From a bacterium HR40 (GTDB lineage Bacteria; Pseudomonadota; Alphaproteobacteria; Geminicoccales; Geminicoccaceae), in contig BEIQ01000007.1 in assembly GCA_002898275.1 (NCBI GenBank), positions 1 to 60,104 on the forward strand: a stretch of 60,104 nt of DNA. Reading direction: 5' to 3'. The notes under the pieces were generated by a model. The model did not search any database. It saw only the letters and a program-made list of their open reading frames with translations, and had not been told where the DNA came from. How positions within the stretch are numbered: position 1 is the first letter of the stretch; every line of letters begins with the position of its first letter. This document shows positions 35,299 through 43,454 of this stretch, piece after piece. Position numbers and translations under genes: made by a program.

Positions 35299-36384
35299 TC
35301 AAGCCCATTTGTCGGCATCCTCCGCGCGCTTGGCGAGCTCCGCGGGGGCCGGCAAGTCGGCCTCGAGCAGCGCCCGCATATCGAGGATGCCGCTGCCAGG
35401 TGCCGGCGTCGCCCCATTGAGGGGCGCGGCGGTCCGGCGCAGGAGCAGACGGAAGGCCTCGACCCGCTGCCACGGTTGCGGGTACCGCTGGGCGGCCTCG
35501 GCCCCGCGCAGGCGCAACCACAGCGCAGCGGCAGCGGCTACGTGCACGGTCGCGTAGGAGGTGCCGCTGCCCTTGCCGACCGTTCCTGGCGAGGATCGGC
35601 TCGAGACCCCGGCAGAGCTGCCCGGGTCGTCGCCCTCGACCGGCGGCAGAGCGCGATCGGGATCGGATGGAAGCGGTTCGGCGCGCAGCACCTCGTGGGC
35701 CGGTGCCCAGACATCCACCGCATCGCGGCCAGCACCATAGTCGAACCAGATCCGCCGTTGGCGAGTCACGCCCCCGACGCAAAGGGTGCGGTCGTACTTG
35801 CCCGGATAGGTGACGCGGTCGACGAACTGGCCGGCGGCGGCCACCACGATCGCGCCCGCTTCGTAGGCCTCGTCCATCGCCCGTCCCATGCCGCCCGTGG
35901 TGCCCGGTGGAAAAAAGGGAACCCCGAGGCTGATGCTCACGACCGGGATGCCTCGAGCGATCGCCAGGCGGATGGCTTGCGCCACGCGCTCGCGAGCCCG
36001 TTCGGGGGATAGGACCACCCAGCGCACGACCCGGTAGGGGACCACCGGCAGTCCCGGGGCCACACCGAGCTCGCTTCCCGCTGCCGGATCGCGCAAGAGA
36101 CCGCAAAGCACGCTCGCCGTGCGCGTGCCGTGACCGGGGCTACCCTCGTAGTCGCAGGGATCGAGCGGATCGTCGCCGTCGAGGAAGTCGTGGCCTTCCC
36201 CCGGCTGCAGCCAGCTGTTGCCAGTCTGCCAGTCGCCGAAGACCGGATGCTTCGTGTAGCCGGTATCGAGGTGGGCCACCCGTATGTCGCCCCAATCGGT
36301 GCCGCCCTCGGGTGACCGGGGCAGAAGCGCGAGGGCCTCCCGCGCTCTCACCATCCGCAGGTTCCAGTCGTCGCGGCTCGCCAT
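35299..36384 (-). CDS. S8-family serine peptidase (subtilase), cytoplasmic form
   Basis: A 361-residue subtilisin-like protease. The triad is visible: Asp40 in VAHLDTGY, His85 in GHGTRTASV and Ser276 in GTSYATVHVA. The oxyanion-hole asparagine of VVAAAGN is replaced by Gln186 (VVAAAGQ), which is unusual. No signal peptide or long propeptide is seen; the protein starts almost at the catalytic domain, so it may be cytosolic or exported another way. The flanking genes do not suggest a substrate. Activity with the altered oxyanion residue is uncertain. Confidence 0.85.
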   Translation of the reverse strand: MASRDDWNLRMVRAREALALLPRSPEGGTDWGDIRVAHLDTGYTKHPVFGDWQTGNSWLQPGEGHDFLDGDDPLDPCDYEGSPGHGTRTASVLCGLLRDPAAGSELGVAPGLPVVPYRVVRWVVLSPERARERVAQAIRLAIARGIPVVSISLGVPFFPPGTTGGMGRAMDEAYEAGAIVVAAAGQFVDRVTYPGKYDRTLCVGGVTRQRRIWFDYGAGRDAVDVWAPAHEVLRAEPLPSDPDRALPPVEGDDPGSSAGVSSRSSPGTVGKGSGTSYATVHVAAAAALWLRLRGAEAAQRYPQPWQRVEAFRLLLRRTAAPLNGATPAPGSGILDMRALLEADLPAPAELAKRAEDADKWA

Positions 36385-36545
36385 GTCCGAGGCTCCGCGA
36401 GGGGTGGTCTCATCTCTTGGTATGTTAACCCGGAGAGGACTTCCGGGCGAGCGCGATCCGAACGTCGGCTTCGGTCTGCGCCCCCTTGCGGGCGTCGCCT
36501 AGCGGCCGATATCCCGGATAGCAGACCCCGATCCGGAGCGGCGCC

Positions 36546-36893
36546 ATGCAGACACAGAACCGCCTTTTCGACGATCTCGCTCGGGTGGCGAGCGGCGCCC
36601 TGCACACCCTGGGCGGCCTCAAGGACGAAATCGAAATGCGCGTGCGCGAGCGTCTGGAACGCCTCGCCACTGAGATGAACCTCGTGCCGCGCGAGGAGTT
36701 CGAGGCGGTTCGGGCGATGGCGCAGAAGGCGCGGGAGGAGCAGGAACGGCTGGCAGCGCGGCTTGCCGACCTCGAGGCCGAAGTCGACAGGCTGCGGGCA
36801 GCGGTCTCCCGTCGCCAGCGGCGGGGCGCGGCCAGCGAAAGCCCCGCCGATGACGCCGCCACGACGCCGGAAGCCGCGCCCGGAGACGAGTGA
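36546..36893 (+). CDS. ubiK: ubiquinone biosynthesis accessory factor UbiK
   Basis: A 115-residue protein of the BMFP/YqiC family, with MQTQNRLFDDLARVASGALHTLGGLKDEIE forming an amphipathic N-terminal helix and REEFEAVRAMAQKAREEQERLAARLADLEAEV forming a C-terminal coiled coil. The tail is acidic and low complexity. UbiK binds membranes and UbiJ and helps the quinone-making enzyme complex. It stands between a divergent protease gene and the YbjN gene. Confidence 0.85.
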   Translation: MQTQNRLFDDLARVASGALHTLGGLKDEIEMRVRERLERLATEMNLVPREEFEAVRAMAQKAREEQERLAARLADLEAEVDRLRAAVSRRQRRGAASESPADDAATTPEAAPGDE

Positions 36894-36996
36894 CGGCGCA
36901 TCTGTCTTGTAACCCTCGTGCGCTTCTGGCACGCTCCCAGCCGCAGGCGGATCGTTGCCGGCCGGCGGCCGTGCGCCCACTAGAGGAGTGGATCCC

Positions 36997-37500
36997 ATGT
37001 CCTCTCTGGCGATCGAATCCCGCGATCCCCCCAACAACCCGGTCGACATCGTCGAGCAGCTCGCTGCCGATCACGACTGGAACTTCCAGCGCCGCAGCGA
37101 GGACGAACTCGCCGCTGAGATTCCGGGCCAGTGGTGCAGCTATCGTCTGTGGTTCTGCTGGCATCCCGAGATCGGCGTCTTCCATCTGACCTGCGCCCTC
37201 GACCTCGAGGTGCCGGAGCGCCGGCTGCCGGCCGTCTATCGCTTGCTCGCTCTCGCCAACGAGCGGCTGTGGCTCGGCCACTTCGAAATGTGGAGCGAGG
37301 AGGGGGTCCCCACCTTCCGCCACGGAGTGCTCTTCCGCGACGGCATGTCGGCGACCGGCGAGCTCGTCGAAGAGCTGGTCGAGATCGCCGTCAACGAGTG
37401 CGACCGCTTCTATCCTGCCTTCGAGTTCGTGATCGCGCGCGGCAAGCGGCCGGAGGAGGCGCTCGCCGCCTCGCTGCTAGAGACCGAGGGCGAGGCCTGA
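36997..37500 (+). CDS. YbjN domain protein
   Basis: A 167-residue protein with the YbjN fold pattern: VDIVEQLAADHDWNFQRRSEDELAAEIPG, then WHPEIGVFHLTCALDLEVPERRL, ALANERLWLGHFEMWSEEGVPTFRHGVLFRDG and VNECDRFYPAFEFVI. YbjN proteins resemble type III secretion chaperones; they have been linked to stress and motility in E. coli, but the biochemical role is unknown. In alphaproteobacteria the gene usually sits directly before proC, as here (one base apart). GAGGAG precedes the ATG. Confidence 0.9.
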   Translation: MSSLAIESRDPPNNPVDIVEQLAADHDWNFQRRSEDELAAEIPGQWCSYRLWFCWHPEIGVFHLTCALDLEVPERRLPAVYRLLALANERLWLGHFEMWSEEGVPTFRHGVLFRDGMSATGELVEELVEIAVNECDRFYPAFEFVIARGKRPEEALAASLLETEGEA

Positions 37501-37501
37501 G

Positions 37502-38326
37502 ATGAACGAGCTCCCGCGGCCCTTGCTGCTCGTCGGCGGCGGCCGAATGGGAAGTGCCCTGGCTCGCGGCTGGCTCGCTCGAGGTCTTCTCCCTTCCGAT
37601 CTCTACGTGGTGGAGCCGGACGAAGGCCGGCGCCTCGCATTCGTCGGTGCCCATGTCGTCGCCCAGCCCGCGGAGCTGCCGCCAGAGCTCGCCCCGCAGG
37701 TGGCGCTCTTCGCTGTCAAACCGCAGGTGCTCGAGGCTGTGCTCCCCGCCTATCGGGAGATCGCCCGCCGCACCGGTGTCCTGCTCTCGATCGTCGCCGG
37801 CAAGCCCATTGCCGCTTTCGAGGCAGTCTTCGGCAGCGATCGGCCGATCGTGCGCAGCATGCCCAACACGCCGGCGCAAGTCGGTCGCGGCATGACCGTG
37901 CTGTTCGCCAATCCCGCCTGCGGCGAGAACGAGCGGCGGATGGCCGAAGCGCTCATGGCGGCAGTGGGCGAGGTGGCGTGGGTCAGCGACGAGGATTGGC
38001 TGCACGCGGTCACCGCCGTCTCGGGCAGCGGCCCCGCCTATGTCTTCCACCTGGTCGAGGCCCTCGCGCAGGCAGGCGAGCGGCTCGGGCTTCCCGCCGA
38101 GCTCGCCATGCGGCTTGCCCGCGCCACCGTTGCCGGGGCCGGCGAGCTCCTGTACCGCAGTGGAGAGTCGGCGAGCGCCCTGCGGGAAGCGGTGACCAGC
38201 CCGGGCGGAACCACCGAGGCAGCGTTGCGGGTGCTCATGGGCGAGCAATCCCTCGCGGCACTGGTGAGCGAGGCCGTCGCCGCCGCCGAGCGGCGCTCGC
38301 GCCAACTCGCCGCCGCGGGGAACTGA
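37502..38326 (+). CDS. proC: pyrroline-5-carboxylate reductase
   Basis: A 274-residue enzyme making proline from pyrroline-5-carboxylate with NAD(P)H. The Rossmann start LLLVGGGRMGSALARGWLARGL, SIVAGKPIAAFE, RSMPNTPAQVGRGMTVLFAN, HAVTAVSGSGPAYVFHLVEAL and the C-terminal SPGGTTEAALRVL signature are all present. Length is normal. It follows the YbjN gene by one base and is followed by a TetR-like gene three bases after its stop. Confidence 0.96.
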   Translation: MNELPRPLLLVGGGRMGSALARGWLARGLLPSDLYVVEPDEGRRLAFVGAHVVAQPAELPPELAPQVALFAVKPQVLEAVLPAYREIARRTGVLLSIVAGKPIAAFEAVFGSDRPIVRSMPNTPAQVGRGMTVLFANPACGENERRMAEALMAAVGEVAWVSDEDWLHAVTAVSGSGPAYVFHLVEALAQAGERLGLPAELAMRLARATVAGAGELLYRSGESASALREAVTSPGGTTEAALRVLMGEQSLAALVSEAVAAAERRSRQLAAAGN

Positions 38327-38329
38327 GCC

Positions 38330-38953
38330 ATGCCGCAGAATCCCTCGACCCCTCCCGATCTCTTGGTCCTCGCCTTCGCCCAGATCGCGGAGCGAGGGCC
38401 CACCCGCTTCTCGCGGCTCGCCCTGGCCCGCGCCGCCGGGCTCGAGCTCGTCGAGGTGCATGCCTACTTGCCCGATCGGGCGAGCCTCGTCCGGCGGCTC
38501 GGGGAACGCCTCGACCGCGAGATGTTGCAGGTCCCCGTGCGCGAGCTCGAGGGACTGGATCGGCGCGAGCGGCTGTTCGAGCTCGTGATGCGCCGGCTCG
38601 ATGCCGCGGCTCCCTTCCGCGCCGGGCTCGCGCGGCTGGTCGCTACCCGCGGCTGCGAGTTTCGGCTGCTTCTCGCCTCGCTCGGCAATCTCGATCGGCT
38701 GGGCGACTGGCTGATCGAGGGCTCCGGGCTCGATCCCGGTCCGCTCGGCCGCCTGGTGGTCAAGCCCGCTCTGCTCGCGCTCTACGCCCGGGTGTTTCGG
38801 GTGTGGCTCACCGACGAGACACCGGACCGCTCCCCGACCATGGCCGCTCTGGATCGCGGACTCGCGCGCATCGAGCCGCTGTTCGGCCTGTGCGCGCGTG
38901 GCGCCTCGATGGCGCCGCCATCGGCCACCGGAGCGAGCGAGGCCCCGGCATGA
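38330..38953 (+). CDS. TetR-like regulator
   Basis: A 207-residue protein with a TetR-type N-terminal HTH: ILVLAFAQIAERGPTRFSRLALARAAGLELVEVHAYLPDRASLVRRLGER in outline, where the usual Y/F of the recognition helix is replaced by AYLPDRASLV. The C-terminal helices are weakly conserved (FRAGLARLVATRGCEF). It belongs to a set of TetR-like or COQ9-like proteins often found after proC in alphaproteobacteria. The ligand and targets are not known. It overlaps the next gene by four bases. Confidence 0.75.
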   Translation: MPQNPSTPPDLLVLAFAQIAERGPTRFSRLALARAAGLELVEVHAYLPDRASLVRRLGERLDREMLQVPVRELEGLDRRERLFELVMRRLDAAAPFRAGLARLVATRGCEFRLLLASLGNLDRLGDWLIEGSGLDPGPLGRLVVKPALLALYARVFRVWLTDETPDRSPTMAALDRGLARIEPLFGLCARGASMAPPSATGASEAPA

Positions 38954-39300
38954 GCGAGACTCCCCCGGTCATCGCCTACGAGGATTTCCTCAAGGTCGAC
39001 ATTCGGGTCGGTACCGTCGTCGCCTGTAGCGTCAACCGGCGCGCCCGCAAACCTTCCTATCGGTTGGAGATCGATTTCGGACCGCAACTCGGCCGCCGGA
39101 CCAGCTCGGCCCAGCTGGTCGCCAACTACCGCCCGGAAGACCTCGTCGGTCGACAGGTCGCCGCCGTCGTCAATTTCCCGCCGCGGCAGATCGCCGAGGT
39201 GCGCTCGGAGGTGCTGGTGCTCGGCTTTCCCGACGAGCGGGGCGAAGTGGTGCTGGTGGGCCCCGATCGTCCGGTGCCGAACGGCGGCCGGCTCTACTGA
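38950..39300 (+). CDS. tRNA-binding domain protein, CsaA-like
   Basis: A 116-residue OB-fold protein. The pattern FLKVDIRVGTVVACSVNRRARKPSYRLEIDFG, then SSAQLVANYRPEDLVGRQVAAVVNFPPRQIAEVRSEVLVLGFPDERGEVVLVGPD matches the CsaA/Trbp111 group, which binds tRNA and has been described as a secretion-related chaperone in Bacillus. The ATG overlaps the preceding stop (ATGA). It ends the YbjN-proC-TetR-CsaA run. Confidence 0.9.
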   Translation: MSETPPVIAYEDFLKVDIRVGTVVACSVNRRARKPSYRLEIDFGPQLGRRTSSAQLVANYRPEDLVGRQVAAVVNFPPRQIAEVRSEVLVLGFPDERGEVVLVGPDRPVPNGGRLY

Positions 39301-39304
39301 CGCG

Positions 39305-39934
39305 CTACTGCTGGAGCTGGCGGCGGAGCAGCGCTGCGATCCCCGTGCCGACGGCCACCAACAGGGCCCCCGCCAGCCCGGTCGCAACCCCGGCGAGAAA
39401 GCGCGATTTGAGCGCCTCGAAACCGCGGGCGAGGCGGACGGCGAGCCGTACGCCCTCGCGGTCGTCGCACTCGAGCCGCGCCAGCACCGCTGCGCTGGCC
39501 CGCTCCGCGGCGAGCTCCGCGGCACGGCGTACCGCCTCTTCGAGGGTCACCCGCCACTCCGCCTCGTGCACCGCCGCGAGCTGCTGCACCCGATGCTGCT
39601 CGAAGACCATCGTCTCGGCCGCACCGCTCGCCCGACCGCGCGACACGGCGAGCGCCGCCGCCTCCACCTGAACCGCGACCGCGAGGTCGAGAGGATCGCA
39701 GACGAGGATCGGTGTGCCCAAGGCTGCGTCCTGGATCGCCCGCAGCATGCTGTAGCCCTGGGCGTCGGGCAGGTCGAGGTCGGTGACAATGAGATCCGGC
39801 CGGTCGAAGGGCTGCACCAGGTCGAGCAGCGCCTCGGCAAGGCTGCCCGCAGTGCGCACCTCGTGCTCGACCGCGAGCCGGCGGCCGAGCTGGTTCGCAC
39901 GCTGGGTGTCGCTCGTGAGCAAGAGCACGCGCAC
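39305..39934 (-). CDS. receiver-like domain with C-terminal membrane helix
   Basis: A 209-residue protein. Residues 1 to about 95 look like a response-regulator receiver: VLLLTSDTQRANQLGRRL, PDLIVTDLDLPDAQGYSML with a possible phosphoacceptor Asp52, and TPILVCDPLD. The conserved acidic pair near strand 1 is reduced to SD, and the strand 5 lysine is absent (CDPLD), so it may not be phosphorylated normally. A helical region (about 110-170) leads to one hydrophobic segment, FLAGVATGLAGALLVAVGTG (179-198), and a basic tail. It would sit on the membrane as a tail-anchored protein. No kinase gene is near. Confidence 0.65.
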   Translation of the reverse strand: MRVLLLTSDTQRANQLGRRLAVEHEVRTAGSLAEALLDLVQPFDRPDLIVTDLDLPDAQGYSMLRAIQDAALGTPILVCDPLDLAVAVQVEAAALAVSRGRASGAAETMVFEQHRVQQLAAVHEAEWRVTLEEAVRRAAELAAERASAAVLARLECDDREGVRLAVRLARGFEALKSRFLAGVATGLAGALLVAVGTGIAALLRRQLQQ

Positions 39935-40032
39935 GGATCGCTCTCCGGATGGCGGCCGGCGGCAGGCCGGCTCGGGCGCTTGCGACCGTCGCGAGGCTAG
40001 CGTTTCGGCTCCGCCCTGTAAAGACTATTTTC

Positions 40033-41265
40033 CTATGAACCGCCGTCGCCCTGCAGCGGCCGAACGGGAAAACCGGAAGCCTCGAGGCGCCGTTCGATCT
40101 CCCTCGCGTGGGCGGCGTTGCGGGTCTCGATGGTGAAGTCGACGTCCGCCTGCTTCACCGAGAGACGGGAGAAGGCACGCTGATGGACGACGTCGACGAT
40201 ATTGCCGCCGGCCTCGGCGACGAGCGCTGTCACGCGCGCCAGGCTGCCCGGGCTATCGGGCAGCGCCACCCGGAATCGCACGAGGCGATGGGTGCGCACG
40301 AGGCCGCGGAGGATCACCGCGCTCAGGATCCGACTATCGATGTTCCCGCCGGACAGCACGAGGCCAACGCGCCGTCCGCGGAAAGCCACGGGATCGTCGG
40401 CCACAGCGGCGAGGGTGACGGCACCCGCACCTTCCACCACCGTCTTTTCGATCTCGAGCAGCTCGACGATGGCCGCCTCGATGGAGGCCTCCTCGACCGT
40501 TCGGATCTCGTCCACCAAGCGGCGGATCACCGGCAGGGCGAGGCGACCGGGCTGCTTGACCGCGATCCCTTCGGCGATGGTGGGGCCACCCAGCACGCCG
40601 GCTTGGCCGGCGAGCAGCCGCTTGACCGCGGGGAACAGTGCTGCCTCGACCCCAGTGATCCGGATCTGGGGGACGAGGGTCTTGGCGGCGATCGCCATCC
40701 CGCTGATGAGTCCTCCGCCGCCGACCGGCACCACCAGCCATTCGAGCCCCGGCACCTGCTCCAACATCTCGAGGGCGACGGTACCCTGGCCCGCGATCAC
40801 CGCGGGATCGTCGTAAGGATGGATGAAAACGAGGCCCTGTTCACGGGCGAGCGCGAGCGCGTGGTCCGCCGCCTCCTCCACGCTCTCGCCGAAGAGCACC
40901 ACTTCGCCGCCGAGCTTGGCGGTGTTCTCGATCTTCACGAAAGGGGTGCTGCGCGGCATGACGATGACCGCCCGCACACCCAGGCGGCTCGCGTGATAGG
41001 CGACCCCTTGGGCGTGGTTGCCGGCGGAGGCCGCGACCACTCCTCTCTCGCGCTCCTCCTCGCCGAGCGCCAGCAGGCGATTCAAGGCCCCGCGCTCCTT
41101 GAACGAGGCGGTATATTGCAGGTTCTCGAACTTGAGCCACAGTTCGCAGCCGTGGATCTCCGAAAGGGTGCGCGACAGCAGGCAGGGCGTGTGGACCAAG
41201 TGGCCGCGGATGCGCGCGAAAGCGGCGCGGATATCGTCGAAGTCGGGTGCCGCCGGCTCGGTCAC
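40033..41265 (-). CDS. ilvA: threonine ammonia-lyase (threonine dehydratase) with ACT domain
   Basis: A 410-residue PLP enzyme that makes 2-oxobutyrate from threonine for isoleucine synthesis or threonine breakdown. The PLP lysine is Lys56 in ENLQYTASFKERGA; the phosphate loop VPVGGGGLISG and the C-terminal VLSGGNIDSRIL are present. A single ACT domain occupies about residues 325-405 (FRVALPDSPGSLARVTALVAEAGGNIVDVVH), the form often annotated as TdcB/IlvA in alphaproteobacteria. It stands 18 bases downstream of argC on the same strand. Confidence 0.92.
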   Translation of the reverse strand: MTEPAAPDFDDIRAAFARIRGHLVHTPCLLSRTLSEIHGCELWLKFENLQYTASFKERGALNRLLALGEEERERGVVAASAGNHAQGVAYHASRLGVRAVIVMPRSTPFVKIENTAKLGGEVVLFGESVEEAADHALALAREQGLVFIHPYDDPAVIAGQGTVALEMLEQVPGLEWLVVPVGGGGLISGMAIAAKTLVPQIRITGVEAALFPAVKRLLAGQAGVLGGPTIAEGIAVKQPGRLALPVIRRLVDEIRTVEEASIEAAIVELLEIEKTVVEGAGAVTLAAVADDPVAFRGRRVGLVLSGGNIDSRILSAVILRGLVRTHRLVRFRVALPDSPGSLARVTALVAEAGGNIVDVVHQRAFSRLSVKQADVDFTIETRNAAHAREIERRLEASGFPVRPLQGDGGS

Positions 41266-41283
41266 CGCGCTCGTCCGCCGGCC

Positions 41284-42330
41284 CTAGGGAAAGAGCGGCA
41301 CGGGGTCGAGCCCGGCCCGCTCGTCCAGGCCGAAGAGGATGTTCATGTTCTGCACCGCCTGCCCGGAGGCACCTTTGACGAGATTGTCGAGCACGCTCAC
41401 GAGGATCGCTTGGCCCGGCACGCGACTGCGGTGCACGCCGATGAGACACAGGTTGCTGCCCTGCACGTGCCGCGTAGCGGGCAGCTGCTCGTAAGGAAGC
41501 ACACGGACGAACGGCTCTCGCGCATAGGCGCGCCACAGCAGGGCGTGGAGTTCGCGGGCATCGAGACCGTTCGCCAGCCGGACGTAGATGGTGGCGAGGA
41601 TCCCGCGGCTCATCGGCATGAGGTGCGGGGTGAAGGTCACCGCGACCGGCCGGCCCGCGAAGTCGGCAAGGCACTGTTCGATTTCCGGCGTGTGGCGATG
41701 GGTGGCCACCCCGTAGGCATGGATGCCCTCCGCGACCTCGCAGTACAGACTCGACAGCTTCGCCTCGCGTCCGGCACCGCTCACTCCCGACTTGGCGTCG
41801 ATGATGATGCCGTCCGCGTCGATCGCCCCGGCCCGCAACAGGGGCACGAGGGGGAGTTCCGCTGCGGTGGTATAGCAGCCCGGATTGGCGACCAGCCAGG
41901 TCCGGCGTACGGCCTCGCGATAGTGTTCGCAGAGGCCATAGACCGCTTCCCTCTGGAGTTCGATGGCGCGGTGCGCGTGGCCATAGGTGCGGGCGTAGAG
42001 ATCGGGATCGCGCAGCCGGAAGTCGGCCGAGAGGTCGACGATCTTCGGGCCGCGCGGCAGCGCCTTCACGACTTCCTGGGTCACCCCGTGGGGCAGGCAG
42101 AGGAAGAGACAGTCGAAACGATCCGCCTGCAGCTCCTCGAGGCGAACGAGGCTCGGCAGCCCGAAGCCGTCGAGATGCGGGAAGACCTCCGCGAGCGGCC
42201 GGCCAGCGCTCCGTTCGGCGGTGAGCGCTCCGATTTCCACATGCGGATGGCGCACGAGCAGGCGCAGGAGTTCGGCCCCAGTGTAGCCACTCGCACCGAC
42301 GATCGCGACCTTGATCTTCTCCGCCGCCAC
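41284..42330 (-). CDS. argC: N-acetyl-gamma-glutamyl-phosphate reductase
   Basis: A 348-residue NADPH enzyme of arginine synthesis that reduces N-acetylglutamyl phosphate to the semialdehyde. The cofactor motif VAIVGASGYTGAELLRLL is at the N-terminus, the catalytic cysteine is in VANPGCYTTAAEL, and VSGAGREAKLSSLY, VTFTPHLMPMSRGILAT and GASGQAVQNMNILFGLDE complete the signature. The GTG start at 42330 has GGAGAG at seven bases. It is divergent from the alpha/beta hydrolase across a gap that holds an 11-C tract. Confidence 0.96.
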   Translation of the reverse strand: MAAEKIKVAIVGASGYTGAELLRLLVRHPHVEIGALTAERSAGRPLAEVFPHLDGFGLPSLVRLEELQADRFDCLFLCLPHGVTQEVVKALPRGPKIVDLSADFRLRDPDLYARTYGHAHRAIELQREAVYGLCEHYREAVRRTWLVANPGCYTTAAELPLVPLLRAGAIDADGIIIDAKSGVSGAGREAKLSSLYCEVAEGIHAYGVATHRHTPEIEQCLADFAGRPVAVTFTPHLMPMSRGILATIYVRLANGLDARELHALLWRAYAREPFVRVLPYEQLPATRHVQGSNLCLIGVHRSRVPGQAILVSVLDNLVKGASGQAVQNMNILFGLDERAGLDPVPLFP

Positions 42331-42396
42331 GATCCGCTCTCCGGTCGCTGCCCCGTTCGCGGTTGTGGTACGCCTGCCGGCCGAAGGCAACGGTCT

Positions 42397-42407
42397 CCCC
42401 CCCCCCC
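42397..42407 (+). repeat. homopolymeric C tract (11 C) in a divergent promoter gap
   Basis: Eleven consecutive cytosines lie between the divergent argC and hydrolase genes, 57 bases before the hydrolase ATG. Runs of this length are prone to slippage and can change promoter spacing. No other run of this length was noticed in the window. The read count of such a tract can also be a sequencing artefact. Confidence 0.6.
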
Positions 42408-42463
42408 ACTCCCGGCGAGGGCCGAGTGCACCATCTGGGCTCGCGGAAACCGAGGAGCGAAGC

Positions 42464-43327
42464 ATGCGGCGACGGAGCGCAGCGATCGACGACGAGGGGC
42501 GCAACCTCCGGCTCTCTTTCGTGGAATGGGGCGATCCGCAAGGGCCGCCCGTCGTCTGCGTACACGGGCTCACCCGCAACGCCCGCGATTTCGATGCCCT
42601 CGCCGCGGCCCTCGCGACGCGGGGAGCGCGCGTCCTGTGCATCGACGTCGCCGGTCGCGGCGAGAGCGATTGGCTGACCGACCCGATGCGCTACACGGTC
42701 GCCGTCTACGCCCGCCAGCTCGCGGCCCTCCTCGACACCCTCGGCCTTGCCGCGGTCGACTGGGTCGGCACCTCCATGGGCGGCCTGATCGCTCTCGACA
42801 TCGCGCGCCGCACCCCCGGCCGCTTGCGTCGGCTCGTGCTCAACGACATCGGCCCCTTCGTCTCGCGCGAGGCGCTCGTTCCCATCCGGGGGTATCTCGG
42901 TCTCGATCTCGCTTTCGCCAACCTCGACCAGGCGGAAGCACATTTGCGCACGATCCATGCCGGATTCGGTCCGCTCGCCGACCGAATCTGGCGTCATCTC
43001 GCCGCCCACAGCGTGCGCTTCGACGGCGACCGGCTGCGGCTCCACTACGATCCGCGCATCCGCGATCCTTTCCTCGCCACCGCCGATACGGGAATCGACA
43101 TGTGGGAGGCATGGCAACGGCTGGCCTGCTCGGTGCTCGTGCTGCGCGGCGCCGAGAGCGCCATCCTCGATACCACGACTCTCCAGCGCATGACCCGCAG
43201 CGGTCCGCCCGTGCGGATCGTCGAGTTCCCGGGCGTGGGACACGCACCCGCCCTCTTCGATCCTGCCCAGATCGAGGTGGTGGTCGAGTTTCTCGCGCCG
43301 GTTCCCGCGGCCCCGGGCTCGGCATAG
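42464..43327 (+). CDS. alpha/beta hydrolase
   Basis: A 287-residue alpha/beta-fold hydrolase. The oxyanion region is VCVHGLTRNARDFDALAAAL, the nucleophile elbow is WVGTSMGGLIAL (Ser), and the histidine is in GVGHAPALFDPAQI. An intact triad makes it a likely esterase or C-C hydrolase; the substrate is unknown. ATG at 42464 is well placed after GAGGAG. The start of the frame further upstream lacks support. It is followed by the CoxG-like gene after 127 bases. Confidence 0.88.
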   Translation: MRRRSAAIDDEGRNLRLSFVEWGDPQGPPVVCVHGLTRNARDFDALAAALATRGARVLCIDVAGRGESDWLTDPMRYTVAVYARQLAALLDTLGLAAVDWVGTSMGGLIALDIARRTPGRLRRLVLNDIGPFVSREALVPIRGYLGLDLAFANLDQAEAHLRTIHAGFGPLADRIWRHLAAHSVRFDGDRLRLHYDPRIRDPFLATADTGIDMWEAWQRLACSVLVLRGAESAILDTTTLQRMTRSGPPVRIVEFPGVGHAPALFDPAQIEVVVEFLAPVPAAPGSA

Positions 43328-43454
43328 CCCCGACAGGAGGGAACGGGAGCGGGTGCCGGCCTACCCTCCGGCTGTGCCTCGACAGGGCAAGGCGCGCCTC
43401 TTAGAAGGGGGCCCAACGCCCGGTGCCGCGAACGCATGCGAGAGGTTGCCGCCC

